Source of the DNA: Mucilaginibacter galii
GTDB taxonomy: Bacteria; Bacteroidota; Bacteroidia; Sphingobacteriales; Sphingobacteriaceae
NCBI RefSeq assembly: GCF_014635825.1
Contig: NZ_BMDO01000013.1
Coordinates: 54,784-118,783, forward strand
Direction of reading: 5' to 3'
Length of the DNA: 64,000 nt
The translations under genes and the position numbers were made by a program. This document shows positions 25,406 through 33,042 of this stretch, in pieces. Numbering within the stretch: position 1 is the first letter of the stretch; each line of letters opens with the position of its first letter. Below the pieces are notes generated by a model. It searched no databases and was not told the DNA's origin. It saw only the letters and a list, made by a program, of their open reading frames with translations.

Positions 25406-27750
25406 AAAAACTGTACTTTTTAATGGCAGGTTCGCTCTTGCTTTCTACTGCCCTGCAAGCCCAGCAAATACAAAACAACCCGGGCTCTAACCACGGCAAT
25501 AAATTTGAACAACTGGGCAGCACCTACCTGGCCGACCCTAACAGCTACCGTTCGGCATCGGGCGCGCCCGGCCCCAAATACTGGCAGCAAAAAGCCGATT
25601 ACGATATTGTGGCCAAGTTGGATGATGATAAGCAGCGCCTCGACGGTACCGAAACCATTACCTACTACAATAACTCGCCCGACCCGCTAACTTACCTGTG
25701 GTTACAGCTGGACGAGAACGAGCATAAAAAAGACGCCGAAAGCAGCAAGTTTGATGGCAGTAAAATGCAGGATAAGATGAGCCTGCGCCAGTTGCAGTCT
25801 ATTATGGGCCACAACCTCGATTTGGGTAACCACATTGTGAGCGCCAAAGATGCCGCAGGCAACCCTTTAAAATATACCATTAACGAAACCATGATGCGTA
25901 TTGAGCTGCCGCAAACGCTTGCACCGGGCGCAAAATTTGTTTTCAAGATAGCCTGGTGGTACAACATATCAGATCGTTTAACCATTGGCGGCCGCGGTGG
26001 TTATGAATACTTCCCCGAGGATAAAAATTACCTGTACACTATGGCGCAGTGGTATCCCCGCATGGCTGTGTACAGCGATTTTCAGGGCTGGCAAAACAAG
26101 CAGTTTACCGGCCGTGGTGAGTTTGCTTTAGCCTTCGGCGATTTTAAGGTAGCCCTAAATGTACCAGCCGACCACGTAGTGGATGGCACCGGCCAATGCT
26201 CCAACTATGCGCAGGTACTTACTGCCGCCCAGTACAAACGCTGGCAGCAGGCGCAAAACTCGTTTAAAGAACCTGTAGAGGTAGTTAATTTAGCCGAGGC
26301 TAAAAACGCGCTAAAAGGTCACACCACCGCCCGCAAGGTGTGGAACTGGCACGCCGAAAACGTAAGGGATTTTGCCTGGGTATCATCGCGCCGGGTGGTG
26401 TGGGATGCCATGGCTGCGCAAATTGATGGCGGCCGCAAGGTAATGGCCATGTCGGTTTACGGGCCCGAGGCTTACCCGCTTTACCGTCGTTACAGCACCA
26501 AGGTAGTAGCGCATACGGTTAAAACGTATTCTAAATACACTATCCCTTACCCTTACCCCTGCGCTACCTCGGTTGAGGCCAGCAACGGTATGGAGTACCC
26601 CATGATTTGCTTTAACTATGGCCGCGCTGAAAAAGATGGCACTTATAGTGAAGCTACCAAGAACGGCATGATCGGTGTAATTATCCACGAGGTGGGTCAC
26701 AACTTTTTCCCAATGATCGTGAACTCGGATGAGCGCCAGTGGACCTGGATGGACGAAGGGCTGAACACTTTTTGCCAGTATTTAACCGAGCAGGAATGGG
26801 ACCCTAATTTCCCGAGCAACCGTGGTCCGGCTTATAAAATTGTAGATTACATGAAGCTGCCTAAAGATGAGCTGGAGCCTATCATGACCAACTCCGAGAA
26901 CATTCAACGCTTTGGGCCTAATGCTTATGCCAAACCGGCTACGGCTTTAAATATACTGCGCGAAACCGTAATGGGCCGCGAACTGTTCGACTATGCCTTT
27001 AAAACTTACGCTAAACGCTGGGCCTTTAAGCACCCCACCCCAACCGACTTTTTCCGCACCATGGAAGATGCCTCGGCGGTGGATTTAGACTGGTACTGGC
27101 GCGGTTGGTTCTACGGCACCGACCCGGTTGATATCTCGATAGACAGCGTAAAGTTTTATCGCCTCAACACCAAAAACCCGCAGGTAGAAAGCAGCTTTGA
27201 CCGTGCCCAGTTTGATCGTAACTTGACCAACATTAGCACCACCCGCAACAAAGCTGCAGGCACCCGTTTTGCCGTAGAAGCCGATACCTCCCTGCAGGAT
27301 TTTTACAGCAAGTACGACCGCTTTGCCGCCACGCCCGTAACCGAGCAAAGCTACAAAGCCATGTACGATGCCCTTAGCCCCGAAGAGAAAAAGCTGTACA
27401 CTAACCAAAGCTACTTTTACGAGGTGAATTTCAGCAACAAAGGCGGCTTGCCTATGCCCCTGTTCATCGAATGGAACTACGCCGATGGCAGCAAGGAATT
27501 AGAAAAGATATCGGCCTATATATGGCGCCACAATGAGTTTAACGTAACCAAGGTATTTGCCAAAACCAAAGAGGTGAAAAGCATAAAACTTGACCCCTAC
27601 CGCGAAACTGCCGACATTAACGAAGGCAACAACAGCTGGCCGCAACAATACACCCCCACCCGTTTCGAGCTGTTTAAACAGCAGAACACCATACGGGGAG
27701 CCAGCACAGGCGGTAACCCTATGCAGGATGCGAAGAAGACGAATCCATAA
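25402..27750 (+). CDS. M1-family zinc aminopeptidase, exported
   Basis: 782 residues from the ATG at 25402, which overlaps the hupE stop and begins a signal peptide (LMAGSLLLSTALQAQ, cut near 21). An upstream extension of 27 codons in hupE sequence is rejected. The catalytic site is complete: HEVGH (His429, Glu430, His433) with the third zinc ligand Glu452 in WMDEGLNTF. The preceding substrate motif is a GMEYP variant (SNGMEYPMICF) of GxMEN. M1 enzymes remove N-terminal residues from peptides; here this would happen in the periplasm. It has an unusually long C-terminal part (about 590-782). A terminator follows immediately. Confidence 0.93.
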   Translation: MKKLYFLMAGSLLLSTALQAQQIQNNPGSNHGNKFEQLGSTYLADPNSYRSASGAPGPKYWQQKADYDIVAKLDDDKQRLDGTETITYYNNSPDPLTYLWLQLDENEHKKDAESSKFDGSKMQDKMSLRQLQSIMGHNLDLGNHIVSAKDAAGNPLKYTINETMMRIELPQTLAPGAKFVFKIAWWYNISDRLTIGGRGGYEYFPEDKNYLYTMAQWYPRMAVYSDFQGWQNKQFTGRGEFALAFGDFKVALNVPADHVVDGTGQCSNYAQVLTAAQYKRWQQAQNSFKEPVEVVNLAEAKNALKGHTTARKVWNWHAENVRDFAWVSSRRVVWDAMAAQIDGGRKVMAMSVYGPEAYPLYRRYSTKVVAHTVKTYSKYTIPYPYPCATSVEASNGMEYPMICFNYGRAEKDGTYSEATKNGMIGVIIHEVGHNFFPMIVNSDERQWTWMDEGLNTFCQYLTEQEWDPNFPSNRGPAYKIVDYMKLPKDELEPIMTNSENIQRFGPNAYAKPATALNILRETVMGRELFDYAFKTYAKRWAFKHPTPTDFFRTMEDASAVDLDWYWRGWFYGTDPVDISIDSVKFYRLNTKNPQVESSFDRAQFDRNLTNISTTRNKAAGTRFAVEADTSLQDFYSKYDRFAATPVTEQSYKAMYDALSPEEKKLYTNQSYFYEVNFSNKGGLPMPLFIEWNYADGSKELEKISAYIWRHNEFNVTKVFAKTKEVKSIKLDPYRETADINEGNNSWPQQYTPTRFELFKQQNTIRGASTGGNPMQDAKKTNP

Positions 27751-27755
27751 TGAGA

Positions 27756-27779
27756 AAAGCCGGGAGACCGGCTTTTTTT
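27756..27779. terminator. Bidirectional terminator
   Basis: AAAGCCGG (27756-27763), GAGA loop, CCGGCTTT and a run of seven T. Read leftward it also ends in TTTTC. It separates the convergent M1 peptidase and the lipoprotein gene at 27817. Confidence 0.85.
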
Positions 27780-27816
27780 GGTAAATTAACTTTCATTCTA
27801 CATTAGATATACTTTT

Positions 27817-28428
27817 TTATGCGCCAGCAATTGGCTGTTTGGTTATAGCATTATAAAATCCCATGTAGCGGCCTTGATCGAAAGCCTGTTGTTTAAGTGT
27901 ACGTGATCCCGTGTATTGTTTATTGAAAAACAACTGCTCTCTAAATGATTTAGGGGCACAAGCATTTGTTAATTGACACTTTACATCTCCCCATGTAGTT
28001 CCGGTACAATTAGCTACAGCAAAAACCGCACTTATACCATATCCATCTGTACTACTACCTGTAATTTCTAAGCTAATCAATTGTGAACCACTACATTGAA
28101 GTGGCACTATTGGATAATCATCACCAAACTCTACCACATCTTTGTATCCTTGAAGCATTCCTTTACTATATGCTGTAGTATCTGTGCCTAATGCTGGAAA
28201 CAGATCTATTTCAGCATTGCTTAGCCCTGTATACGCGGTTGGCGGAGTGGTTTGACAAACACTACAATTTGTGCCTATTTGAGGTGTTGGCGTGGATTTA
28301 ACAGCGAGAGATTTTAGCACTTTTTCCTGTTCCGAAGACTGTGTTAATTCCGATGATTTTTGGCAACTCCAAAGCAAACATAAAGATGCTGCAAAAACTG
28401 ATACTAATAAGTTAAAATGTTTTTTCAT
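27817..28428 (-). CDS. Hypothetical lipoprotein
   Basis: 203 residues. The signal and lipobox LLWSC give lipidation at Cys22. The mature part begins with a Ser/Gln/Lys linker. A cysteine-rich patch follows (NCSVCQTTPP, about 55-64, and single cysteines near 111, 140, 152 and 158), suggesting disulfides or metal binding. The C-terminal part reads FDQGRYMGFYNAI. I recognise no family. Codons are more AT-rich than those of the M1 peptidase next door. It lies next to the RAYT/REP hot spot, which makes it a candidate accessory gene. Confidence 0.65.
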   Translation of the reverse strand: MKKHFNLLVSVFAASLCLLWSCQKSSELTQSSEQEKVLKSLAVKSTPTPQIGTNCSVCQTTPPTAYTGLSNAEIDLFPALGTDTTAYSKGMLQGYKDVVEFGDDYPIVPLQCSGSQLISLEITGSSTDGYGISAVFAVANCTGTTWGDVKCQLTNACAPKSFREQLFFNKQYTGSRTLKQQAFDQGRYMGFYNAITKQPIAGA

Positions 28429-28523
28429 AATATAAACTATAATTTGTTTAAGTCATAAATTTAACTTCTATTTATTAAATAATATCATATAGATTAAATT
28501 AAATCCTAAACTATCGTAATTTT

Positions 28524-28557
28524 CCCCCTGTGCTGGCGCACGCGTGTCGCGTGTGCC
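28524..28557 (+). repeat. REP (RAYT-associated), forward copy E1
   Basis: CCCCCTGTGCTGG followed by CGCACGCGTGTCGCGTGTGCC. The core GGCgCACGCG-tgt-CGCGTGtGCC folds into a stem with one bulge on each arm. The same unit lies at 29186-29219. Copy E2 follows in inverted orientation 42 bp downstream, making a BIME-like pair. Confidence 0.85.
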
Positions 28558-28599
28558 TATACAATCATACAAGTAATTAGCTGTACATCACTTACCAAA

Positions 28600-28617
28600 G
28601 CACACGCGTGCGCCAGC
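28600..28617 (-). repeat. REP, inverted and shortened copy E2
   Basis: GCACACGCGTGCGCCAGC is the reverse complement of the REP core with the internal GACACGCG missing. It pairs with E1 to form the flank of the broken RAYT copy. Confidence 0.75.
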
Positions 28618-28636
28618 GATAAAAAAACTAATACAT

Positions 28637-28662
28637 GCTTGCGCACGCGTGTCGGGTGTGCC
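28637..28662 (+). repeat. REP, forward copy E3 before the broken RAYT
   Basis: GCTTGCGCACGCGTGTCGGGTGTGCC, equal to E4 except for two changes (TGG to TTG and CGCG to CGGG), which weaken the hairpin. The downstream CATATTCAATCGG is identical to the sequence after E4, so the duplication starts here. Confidence 0.8.
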
Positions 28663-28702
28663 ATATTCAATCGGATATTATATATTAGTGCAACAATTAA
28701 TA

Positions 28703-29096
28703 ATGAGCCGTAAGTACAAGTTCCACAATAAAGAGGGTCTATATTTGCAAGCTTTGCCACGGTATATTGGATAGATGTATTTACTCGTCCGCTGTATAAC
28801 GAAATTATTGTAGATAGCATGAATTATTGCAAAAGCAATTTAGGTATGGAAGTTTACTGCTGGTGCATCATGACCAATCACGTTCATTTAATTTACAAAG
28901 CTAAAGACAACAATCCTGAAATTATTTTAGGCCGGTTTAAAGAACATACAGCCAAACAACTCATTAAAAGTATAGAATCGAATGTTCAGGAATCGCGCAA
29001 AGAGTGGATGTTATGGATGTTTAAACGGGCGGCGGCCAAGAGTAGTAACGTTAAAACAAACCAGTTTTGGCAGCATCATAATAAACCTATAGAATT
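28703..29096 (+). pseudogene. Broken copy of REP-associated tyrosine transposase (RAYT)
   Basis: Starts at ATG 28703 with the same MSRKYKFHNKEG as the intact copy. It then loses one T in the run after CTATA (three T instead of four, near 28744-28747), shifting the frame. The body still carries the HUH motif in the old frame. The sequence is nearly identical to 29260-29654, with only about five other differences visible. It ends abruptly after AAACCTATAGAATT at 29096, where palindrome F1 begins a few bases on. The catalytic Tyr region is missing. The frame open at 28819-29121 is the remnant of this copy. Confidence 0.88.
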
Positions 29097-29104
29097 TCCG
29101 TCTT

Positions 29105-29132
29105 CGCAGGGTCTCTCGTAGAGGACCCTGCG
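29105..29132. repeat. Palindrome F1, CGCAGGGTC...GACCCTGCG
   Basis: 28 bp hairpin with 9 bp arms CGCAGGGTC / GACCCTGCG and inner TCTCGTAGAG. It is unrelated to the REP family. It begins eight bases after the point where RAYT copy 1 loses homology. An inverted copy F2 follows 32 bp later. Confidence 0.8.
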
Positions 29133-29164
29133 TAACCAAGTGACTCATTCTGCATAAACAGCAT

Positions 29165-29189
29165 CGCAGGGTCCTCTACGAGAGACCCC
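29165..29189. repeat. Palindrome F2, inverted partner of F1
   Basis: Reverse complement of F1 over 23-24 bases, with the distal arm shortened. It runs directly into REP E4, sharing its CCCC. F1 and F2 together form an 85 bp inverted pair that sits exactly at the junction of the two RAYT copies. Confidence 0.8.
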
Positions 29190-29219
29190 CTGTGCTGGCG
29201 CACGCGTGTCGCGTGTGCC
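29186..29219 (+). repeat. REP, forward copy E4 before the intact RAYT
   Basis: CCCCCTGTGCTGG with core GCACGCGTGTCGCGTGTGCC, identical to E1. It lies 40 bp upstream of the RAYT ATG and pairs in inverted orientation with E5 behind the gene. Confidence 0.9.
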
Positions 29220-29259
29220 ATATTCAATCGGATATTATATATTAGTGCAACAATTAATA

Positions 29260-29805
29260 ATGAGCCGTAAGTACAAGTTCCACAATAAAGAAGGTCTATA
29301 TTTTGCAAGCTTTGCCACGATATATTGGATAGATGTATTTACTCGTCCGCTGTATAACGAAATTATTGTAGATAGCATGAATTATTGCAAAAGCAATTTA
29401 GGTATGGAAGTTTACTGCTGGTGCATCATGACCAATCACGTTCATTTAATTTACAAAGCCAAAGACAACAATCCTGAAATTATTTTAGGCCGGTTTAAAG
29501 AACATACAGCCAAACAACTCATTAAAAGCATAGAATCGAATGTTCAGGAATCGCGCAAAGAGTGGATGTTATGGATGTTTAAACGGGCGGCGGCCAAGAG
29601 TAGTAACGTTAAAACAAACCAGTTTTGGCAGCATCATAATAAACCTATAGAATTGTGGAGTGCTGAAGTAATTGAACAAAAAGCAGATTATATCCACAAT
29701 AACCCCGTGGAAGCTGGATTTGTAAATGAGCCGGAACATTGGAAATACTCAAGTGCTATTGATTATGCCGGCGGTAAAGGATTAGTTTCGATTGAATACT
29801 TGTAA
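29260..29805 (+). CDS. REP-associated tyrosine transposase (RAYT, IS200-like Y1)
   Basis: 181 residues from the ATG at 29260. The 18 upstream in-frame codons lie in the REP and are left out. The HUH metal motif is NHVHLI (His60, His62). The catalytic Tyr is most likely Tyr144 in ADYIHNNPVEAGFV, the conserved RAYT C-terminal block. Y1 transposases of this type cut single-stranded REP hairpins and are thought to spread them. Unlike an insertion sequence, a RAYT is usually a single-copy chromosomal gene flanked by REPs. Here it is bracketed by inverted REPs E4 and E5, and a second damaged copy lies 557 bp upstream. The product appears intact. Confidence 0.92.
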   Translation: MSRKYKFHNKEGLYFASFATIYWIDVFTRPLYNEIIVDSMNYCKSNLGMEVYCWCIMTNHVHLIYKAKDNNPEIILGRFKEHTAKQLIKSIESNVQESRKEWMLWMFKRAAAKSSNVKTNQFWQHHNKPIELWSAEVIEQKADYIHNNPVEAGFVNEPEHWKYSSAIDYAGGKGLVSIEYL

Positions 29806-29813
29806 GCTCTTAA

Positions 29814-29841
29814 GGCACACGCGACACGCGTGCGCCAGCAC
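29814..29841 (-). repeat. REP, inverted copy E5 after the intact RAYT
   Basis: GGCACACGCGACACGCGTGCGCCAGCAC split as GGCACACGCG-ACA-CGCGTGCGCC, the exact reverse complement of E4's core. It starts eight bases after the RAYT stop and closes the REP-RAYT-REP unit. Confidence 0.9.
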
Positions 29842-29863
29842 AAAGCGCTACTTCAAACCTCCA

Positions 29864-30472
29864 TCAATCCCCATCCGCATAATATAATGCCTCTAAAAAC
29901 ATCTTCTTCGTTTCTACCCCGTCCACCTTCAGTTTAATTTCTTTAAGTACGCCTGCCACCCTGATCATTTCTTCGGGTAACTTTTGTGGGCCGCGGGCAT
30001 GGGCAATCAATAGCGGTTCGGCGTGTTCATGGTCGCGCATTTCGTAAATGTCGTACCGGTCAATAATAGGTATCATTACACCGGGTGGAACAAAAATAAA
30101 CCCTTTAAAATCGCGCTTCGATTCTACCATTTTAGGGATACCGGTAATAATGGCGTTGGAAGATATTACACCCTGGGTTAGCGCTACAGATGCAGGCAAC
30201 TCTTGTGGCTTATATCTCTCATAAGCCTGTTTCATAATTTCGGTAAAAGCCGATTTAACAATATCCTGAAAAGGCGCCTTGAGCCTGCCAATAGAGATGG
30301 CGAAGTATAGAACGATCTTTTGCTTATCTGTAAATAAACCGGCCACCCTGGCCACTTCCTGTGTAGAGATCTGACCGTTGTTAGCTTCGCTAAACAAATT
30401 GTAAAACCGCCCGCCGTTATCTAAAGTAGTTACCGCGTCGTGGCTGTTTTGGAAGGGTATAACGTGTTTCAT
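29864..30472 (-). CDS. Conserved hypothetical protein
   Basis: 202 residues, no signal peptide or membrane segment. It begins MKHVIPFQNSHDAVTTLDNGG, then a helical stretch with the DKQKIVLYFAISIGRLKAPF block. The middle carries GVISSNAIITGIPKMVESK, and near the end VPPGVMIPIIDRYDIYEMRDHEHAEPLLIAHARG. The His-rich RDHEHAEPLLIAHA segment might bind a metal. I do not recognise the family. The gene ends 22 bp from REP E5. It is preceded, 106 bp upstream on the same strand, by a hairpin with a U-run (30578-30604) that would stop or attenuate transcription coming from the right. Confidence 0.7.
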   Translation of the reverse strand: MKHVIPFQNSHDAVTTLDNGGRFYNLFSEANNGQISTQEVARVAGLFTDKQKIVLYFAISIGRLKAPFQDIVKSAFTEIMKQAYERYKPQELPASVALTQGVISSNAIITGIPKMVESKRDFKGFIFVPPGVMIPIIDRYDIYEMRDHEHAEPLLIAHARGPQKLPEEMIRVAGVLKEIKLKVDGVETKKMFLEALYYADGD

Positions 30473-30893
30473 GCAGCTATGCTAAAATTTAAGGTATTCA
30501 AATCGTACTAAACATAGGAGTTTTAGCAATTAACTGCAAGCAGAAATTTTGAAGAAGCTACATGAGCGGGCTTAAATAAAAAAAGCCCGTCACGAGTGAC
30601 GGGCAGCATCAGCAAAAAAATCTATTTCCTCGGCATTTAACTTATCATAAAGCGGTTTTAGCGCGTTATGATATACATTTTGACTGTAAATAAAGCGCTG
30701 GGTTTAATTAAATTTAAGATAGCGATGTACGGCAATTGGGTAAGAAATATGATGTAACATAAATGGCACCATAATTAATGTTGCAACATTTAAGTAAGTT
30801 GGCAAACAATAAGGCAATTGTCATTATTACACTCTTGAAGCAAAACTTATAAAGTACGTAACCATCTTTGCACAAACTTCAATAAAAATAAAA
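30473..30893. other. Divergent intergenic region with an orphan minus-strand terminator
   Basis: 421 bp between the hypothetical protein gene (leftward) and the alcohol dehydrogenase (rightward). It contains a minus-strand terminator at 30578-30604. Just upstream of that is a minus-strand open frame at 30590-30703 that reads like protein (with YHNALKPLYDKLNAEE and FFADAARHS) but has no ATG, GTG or TTG start. Both are described as findings. The rest is AT-rich and unassigned. Confidence 0.55.
30578..30604 (-). terminator. Orphan rho-independent terminator or attenuator
   Basis: GCCCGTCAC / GTGACGGGC, nine perfect pairs around a 2-base GA (TC on minus) loop. Leftward it is followed by TTTTTTT. 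It is oriented to stop leftward transcription, but no annotated gene lies to its right on that strand. Confidence 0.75.
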
Positions 30894-31937
30894 ATGACAT
30901 CAGTAAAAGCCTATGCTGCACAAGCTGCAGACCAACCTCTTGCTCCATATACATTTGACCGCCGCGAACCGGGTGTTGATGATGTGGAGATCAAAATCCT
31001 GTTTTGTGGTGTTTGCCACTCCGATATTCATACCGCCCGTAACGAATGGGGCGGCACCGTTTACCCATCTGTTCCCGGCCATGAAATTGTAGGCAAGGTA
31101 ACCCGTGTGGGCTCCAACGTAACCAAATTTAAAGAAGGCGATACCGTAGGTGTGGGTTGCTTTGTAGACTCGTGTATGCACTGCAGCAACTGCGAGCAGG
31201 ATTTGGAGCAATACTGCGAAAATGGCCATACGCAAACCTATAACTCTTTAAGCCAGGATAAGCAATACACCACACTGGGCGGTTACTCAAGCCATATTGT
31301 GGTAACGCAACACTTCGTATTATCGGTTAGTGATAAGTTGCCTTTAGAAAAAGTAGCGCCTTTACTGTGTGCAGGTATTACCACCTACTCGCCTTTGCGC
31401 CACTGGGGTGTTAAAGCGGGCGATAAGGTAGCCGTAGTAGGTTTAGGCGGCTTAGGCCACATGGCCGTTAAACTGGCAGCATCTATGGGTGCCGAAGTTA
31501 CCATGTTAAGCCGTTCGCCTAAAAAAGAAAAGGATGCCAACGAATTAGGCGCACACCATTTTGCGCTGACTACCAATCCTGATACGATGAAAGAACTGGC
31601 CAATAGTTTCAATTTCATTATTGATACCGTATCGGCCCCACACGATTATAACGAGTACCTGGCCCTGTTAAATACAGATGGTGTAATGGTATTGCTGGGT
31701 GCTCCACCAGAGCCTACCCCGGTTGGCGCATTTCCATTTATAATGGGTCGCCGCAGCTTGGTAGGATCATTAGTGGGTGGTATTAAAGAAACCCAGGAAA
31801 TGCTGGATTACTGCGCCGAACACAACATTACTTCGGATGTAGAAGTGATCAACATTGACCAGATCAACGAGGCTTACGAACGCACCTTAGCAGGCGATGT
31901 TCATTACCGCTTTGTAATTGATATGGCTACTTTGTAA
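30894..31937 (+). CDS. Zinc-dependent NAD(P) alcohol dehydrogenase (CAD/YahK-like)
   Basis: 347 residues, medium-chain dehydrogenase fold. Catalytic zinc ligands are in CGVCHSDIH and GHEIVGKV. The structural zinc loop has four cysteines (DSCMHCSNCEQDLEQYC). The Rossmann nucleotide site is GLGGLGHMAVKLA (about 183-195), and SRSPKKEKDA just after is the NADP-type loop. The family (cinnamyl-alcohol-dehydrogenase-like, YahK) reduces aldehydes using NADPH. It stands alone, with a terminator 24 bp behind it. No aldehyde-generating partner is nearby, so a general detoxification role is the simplest guess. Confidence 0.93.
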   Translation: MTSVKAYAAQAADQPLAPYTFDRREPGVDDVEIKILFCGVCHSDIHTARNEWGGTVYPSVPGHEIVGKVTRVGSNVTKFKEGDTVGVGCFVDSCMHCSNCEQDLEQYCENGHTQTYNSLSQDKQYTTLGGYSSHIVVTQHFVLSVSDKLPLEKVAPLLCAGITTYSPLRHWGVKAGDKVAVVGLGGLGHMAVKLAASMGAEVTMLSRSPKKEKDANELGAHHFALTTNPDTMKELANSFNFIIDTVSAPHDYNEYLALLNTDGVMVLLGAPPEPTPVGAFPFIMGRRSLVGSLVGGIKETQEMLDYCAEHNITSDVEVINIDQINEAYERTLAGDVHYRFVIDMATL

Positions 31938-31960
31938 AAATAGATACCGCTATTTATATT

Positions 31961-31991
31961 AAAGCCTCCGAGTGTTATGCCCGGAGGCTTT
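31961..31991 (+). terminator. Rho-independent terminator
   Basis: AAAGCCTCCG (31961-31970) pairs with CGGAGGCTTT (31982-31991) around an 11-base loop; ACTTTT follows. It ends the alcohol dehydrogenase transcript. Confidence 0.85.
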
Positions 31992-32168
31992 ACTTTTAAA
32001 CAGATCGCTCAGTAATAACTACTGTAGTCAATTACCCATACCTGGTTACTTAAGCCGGAGACATGTGAGCCATTAGCCGATATTGAAGCCGTGGTTAAAA
32101 CAACCGGCGTTTTTATGTTTATACAGAGTTTAGTAGCTTTGGTGGCAGCAAAATCATTTTCGAGCATC

Positions 32169-32975
32169 ATGAAACAACATACCGGTTTATTACTCTGTAT
32201 TGCTTTGCTTACGGCTTGCAGTACCACCAAAAAAGTTTCTCAAACAGGCAGCACCTCTACGGTTAATAATGGCAAGGTATGGGCGTCGTTGTGGCAGCAG
32301 CGTTCGGCAGAGTACAGGGCTTTATGTTTTCAGGCTTACAACTTGGCCAAATTGCGGTTAGATGAAGCCTTGAAACAAACCGGCGGCAAACCCCTGGCCG
32401 TGGTAAGCGATATTGACGAAACCATTTTAGACAACAGCCCATATGATGTACAGCGAGCCATTAACAACCGGGAATATGACCTGGCTACCTGGAAACAGTG
32501 GACCGCTAAAGCCGAGTGCGATACCGTTGCCGGCGCACCCAATTTTTTCAAATATGCAGCAAGCAAGGGTGTAACCGTATTCTACATTACCAACCGCGAT
32601 GAAGACGAGCGCCCCGGCACTTTGAAAAACCTGCAACGCTACAATATGCCCAATGCCGATAATGCTCATTTGATGCTAAAATCGGGCAGTTCGAGCAAAG
32701 AAAGCCGCCGCTTGCAGGTGCTTAATCAATATAACATCGCTCTCCTATGCGGCGATAACCTGGCCGATTTTGACAAGCTGTACGACAATCACCCTACCGA
32801 AAGCAGCCGTAACAGTGTAACCACACGCCTTACCTCACAATTTGGCAGTAAATACATTGTGTTACCCAATCCATCCTATGGCGACTGGGAAGGGTCTTTA
32901 TTCAAGTTTAATTACAAACTAACTCCGGCTCAAAAAGATTCTGTTATTAAAGCCAACCTCAGGTTTTCTAAATAA
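32169..32975 (+). CDS. 5'-nucleotidase, lipoprotein e(P4)-family acid phosphatase
   Basis: 268 residues from the ATG at 32169, chosen because it opens a lipoprotein signal with lipobox LLTAC (Cys17); the 26 upstream in-frame codons do not look like a signal. HAD-type catalytic motif: SDIDETILDNSPY (nucleophile and acid Asp), then FYITNRDED (motif II) and GDNLADFD (motif IV). These are the features of e(P4)/class C acid phosphatases, which dephosphorylate nucleotides, NAD and other phosphomonoesters at the outer membrane. It lies just upstream of the YncE/phosphoesterase gene (67 bp), another periplasmic phosphatase-like protein. The two may serve phosphate scavenging. Confidence 0.92.
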   Translation: MKQHTGLLLCIALLTACSTTKKVSQTGSTSTVNNGKVWASLWQQRSAEYRALCFQAYNLAKLRLDEALKQTGGKPLAVVSDIDETILDNSPYDVQRAINNREYDLATWKQWTAKAECDTVAGAPNFFKYAASKGVTVFYITNRDEDERPGTLKNLQRYNMPNADNAHLMLKSGSSSKESRRLQVLNQYNIALLCGDNLADFDKLYDNHPTESSRNSVTTRLTSQFGSKYIVLPNPSYGDWEGSLFKFNYKLTPAQKDSVIKANLRFSK

Positions 32976-33027
32976 TAACATATTGTTAAGTTTTGATTAA
33001 GCGAGGCATTTTCAACGCGCTTTGAAG

Positions 33028-33035
33028 TAGTTTTG
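33028..33035 (+). promoter_or_regulatory. Possible -7 element of the YncE/phosphoesterase gene
   Basis: TAGTTTTG fits TAnnTTTG, seven bases before the ATG at 33043. No TTTG at the right distance upstream was found. If used, the mRNA would be almost leaderless. Confidence 0.3.
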
Positions 33036-33042
33036 AGCTAAG

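Noticed and set aside
28819..29121. Separate 100-residue transposase gene
   Set aside because: It is the out-of-frame remainder of the broken RAYT copy (28703-29096) with palindrome F1 at its end, so it is reported as a pseudogene.
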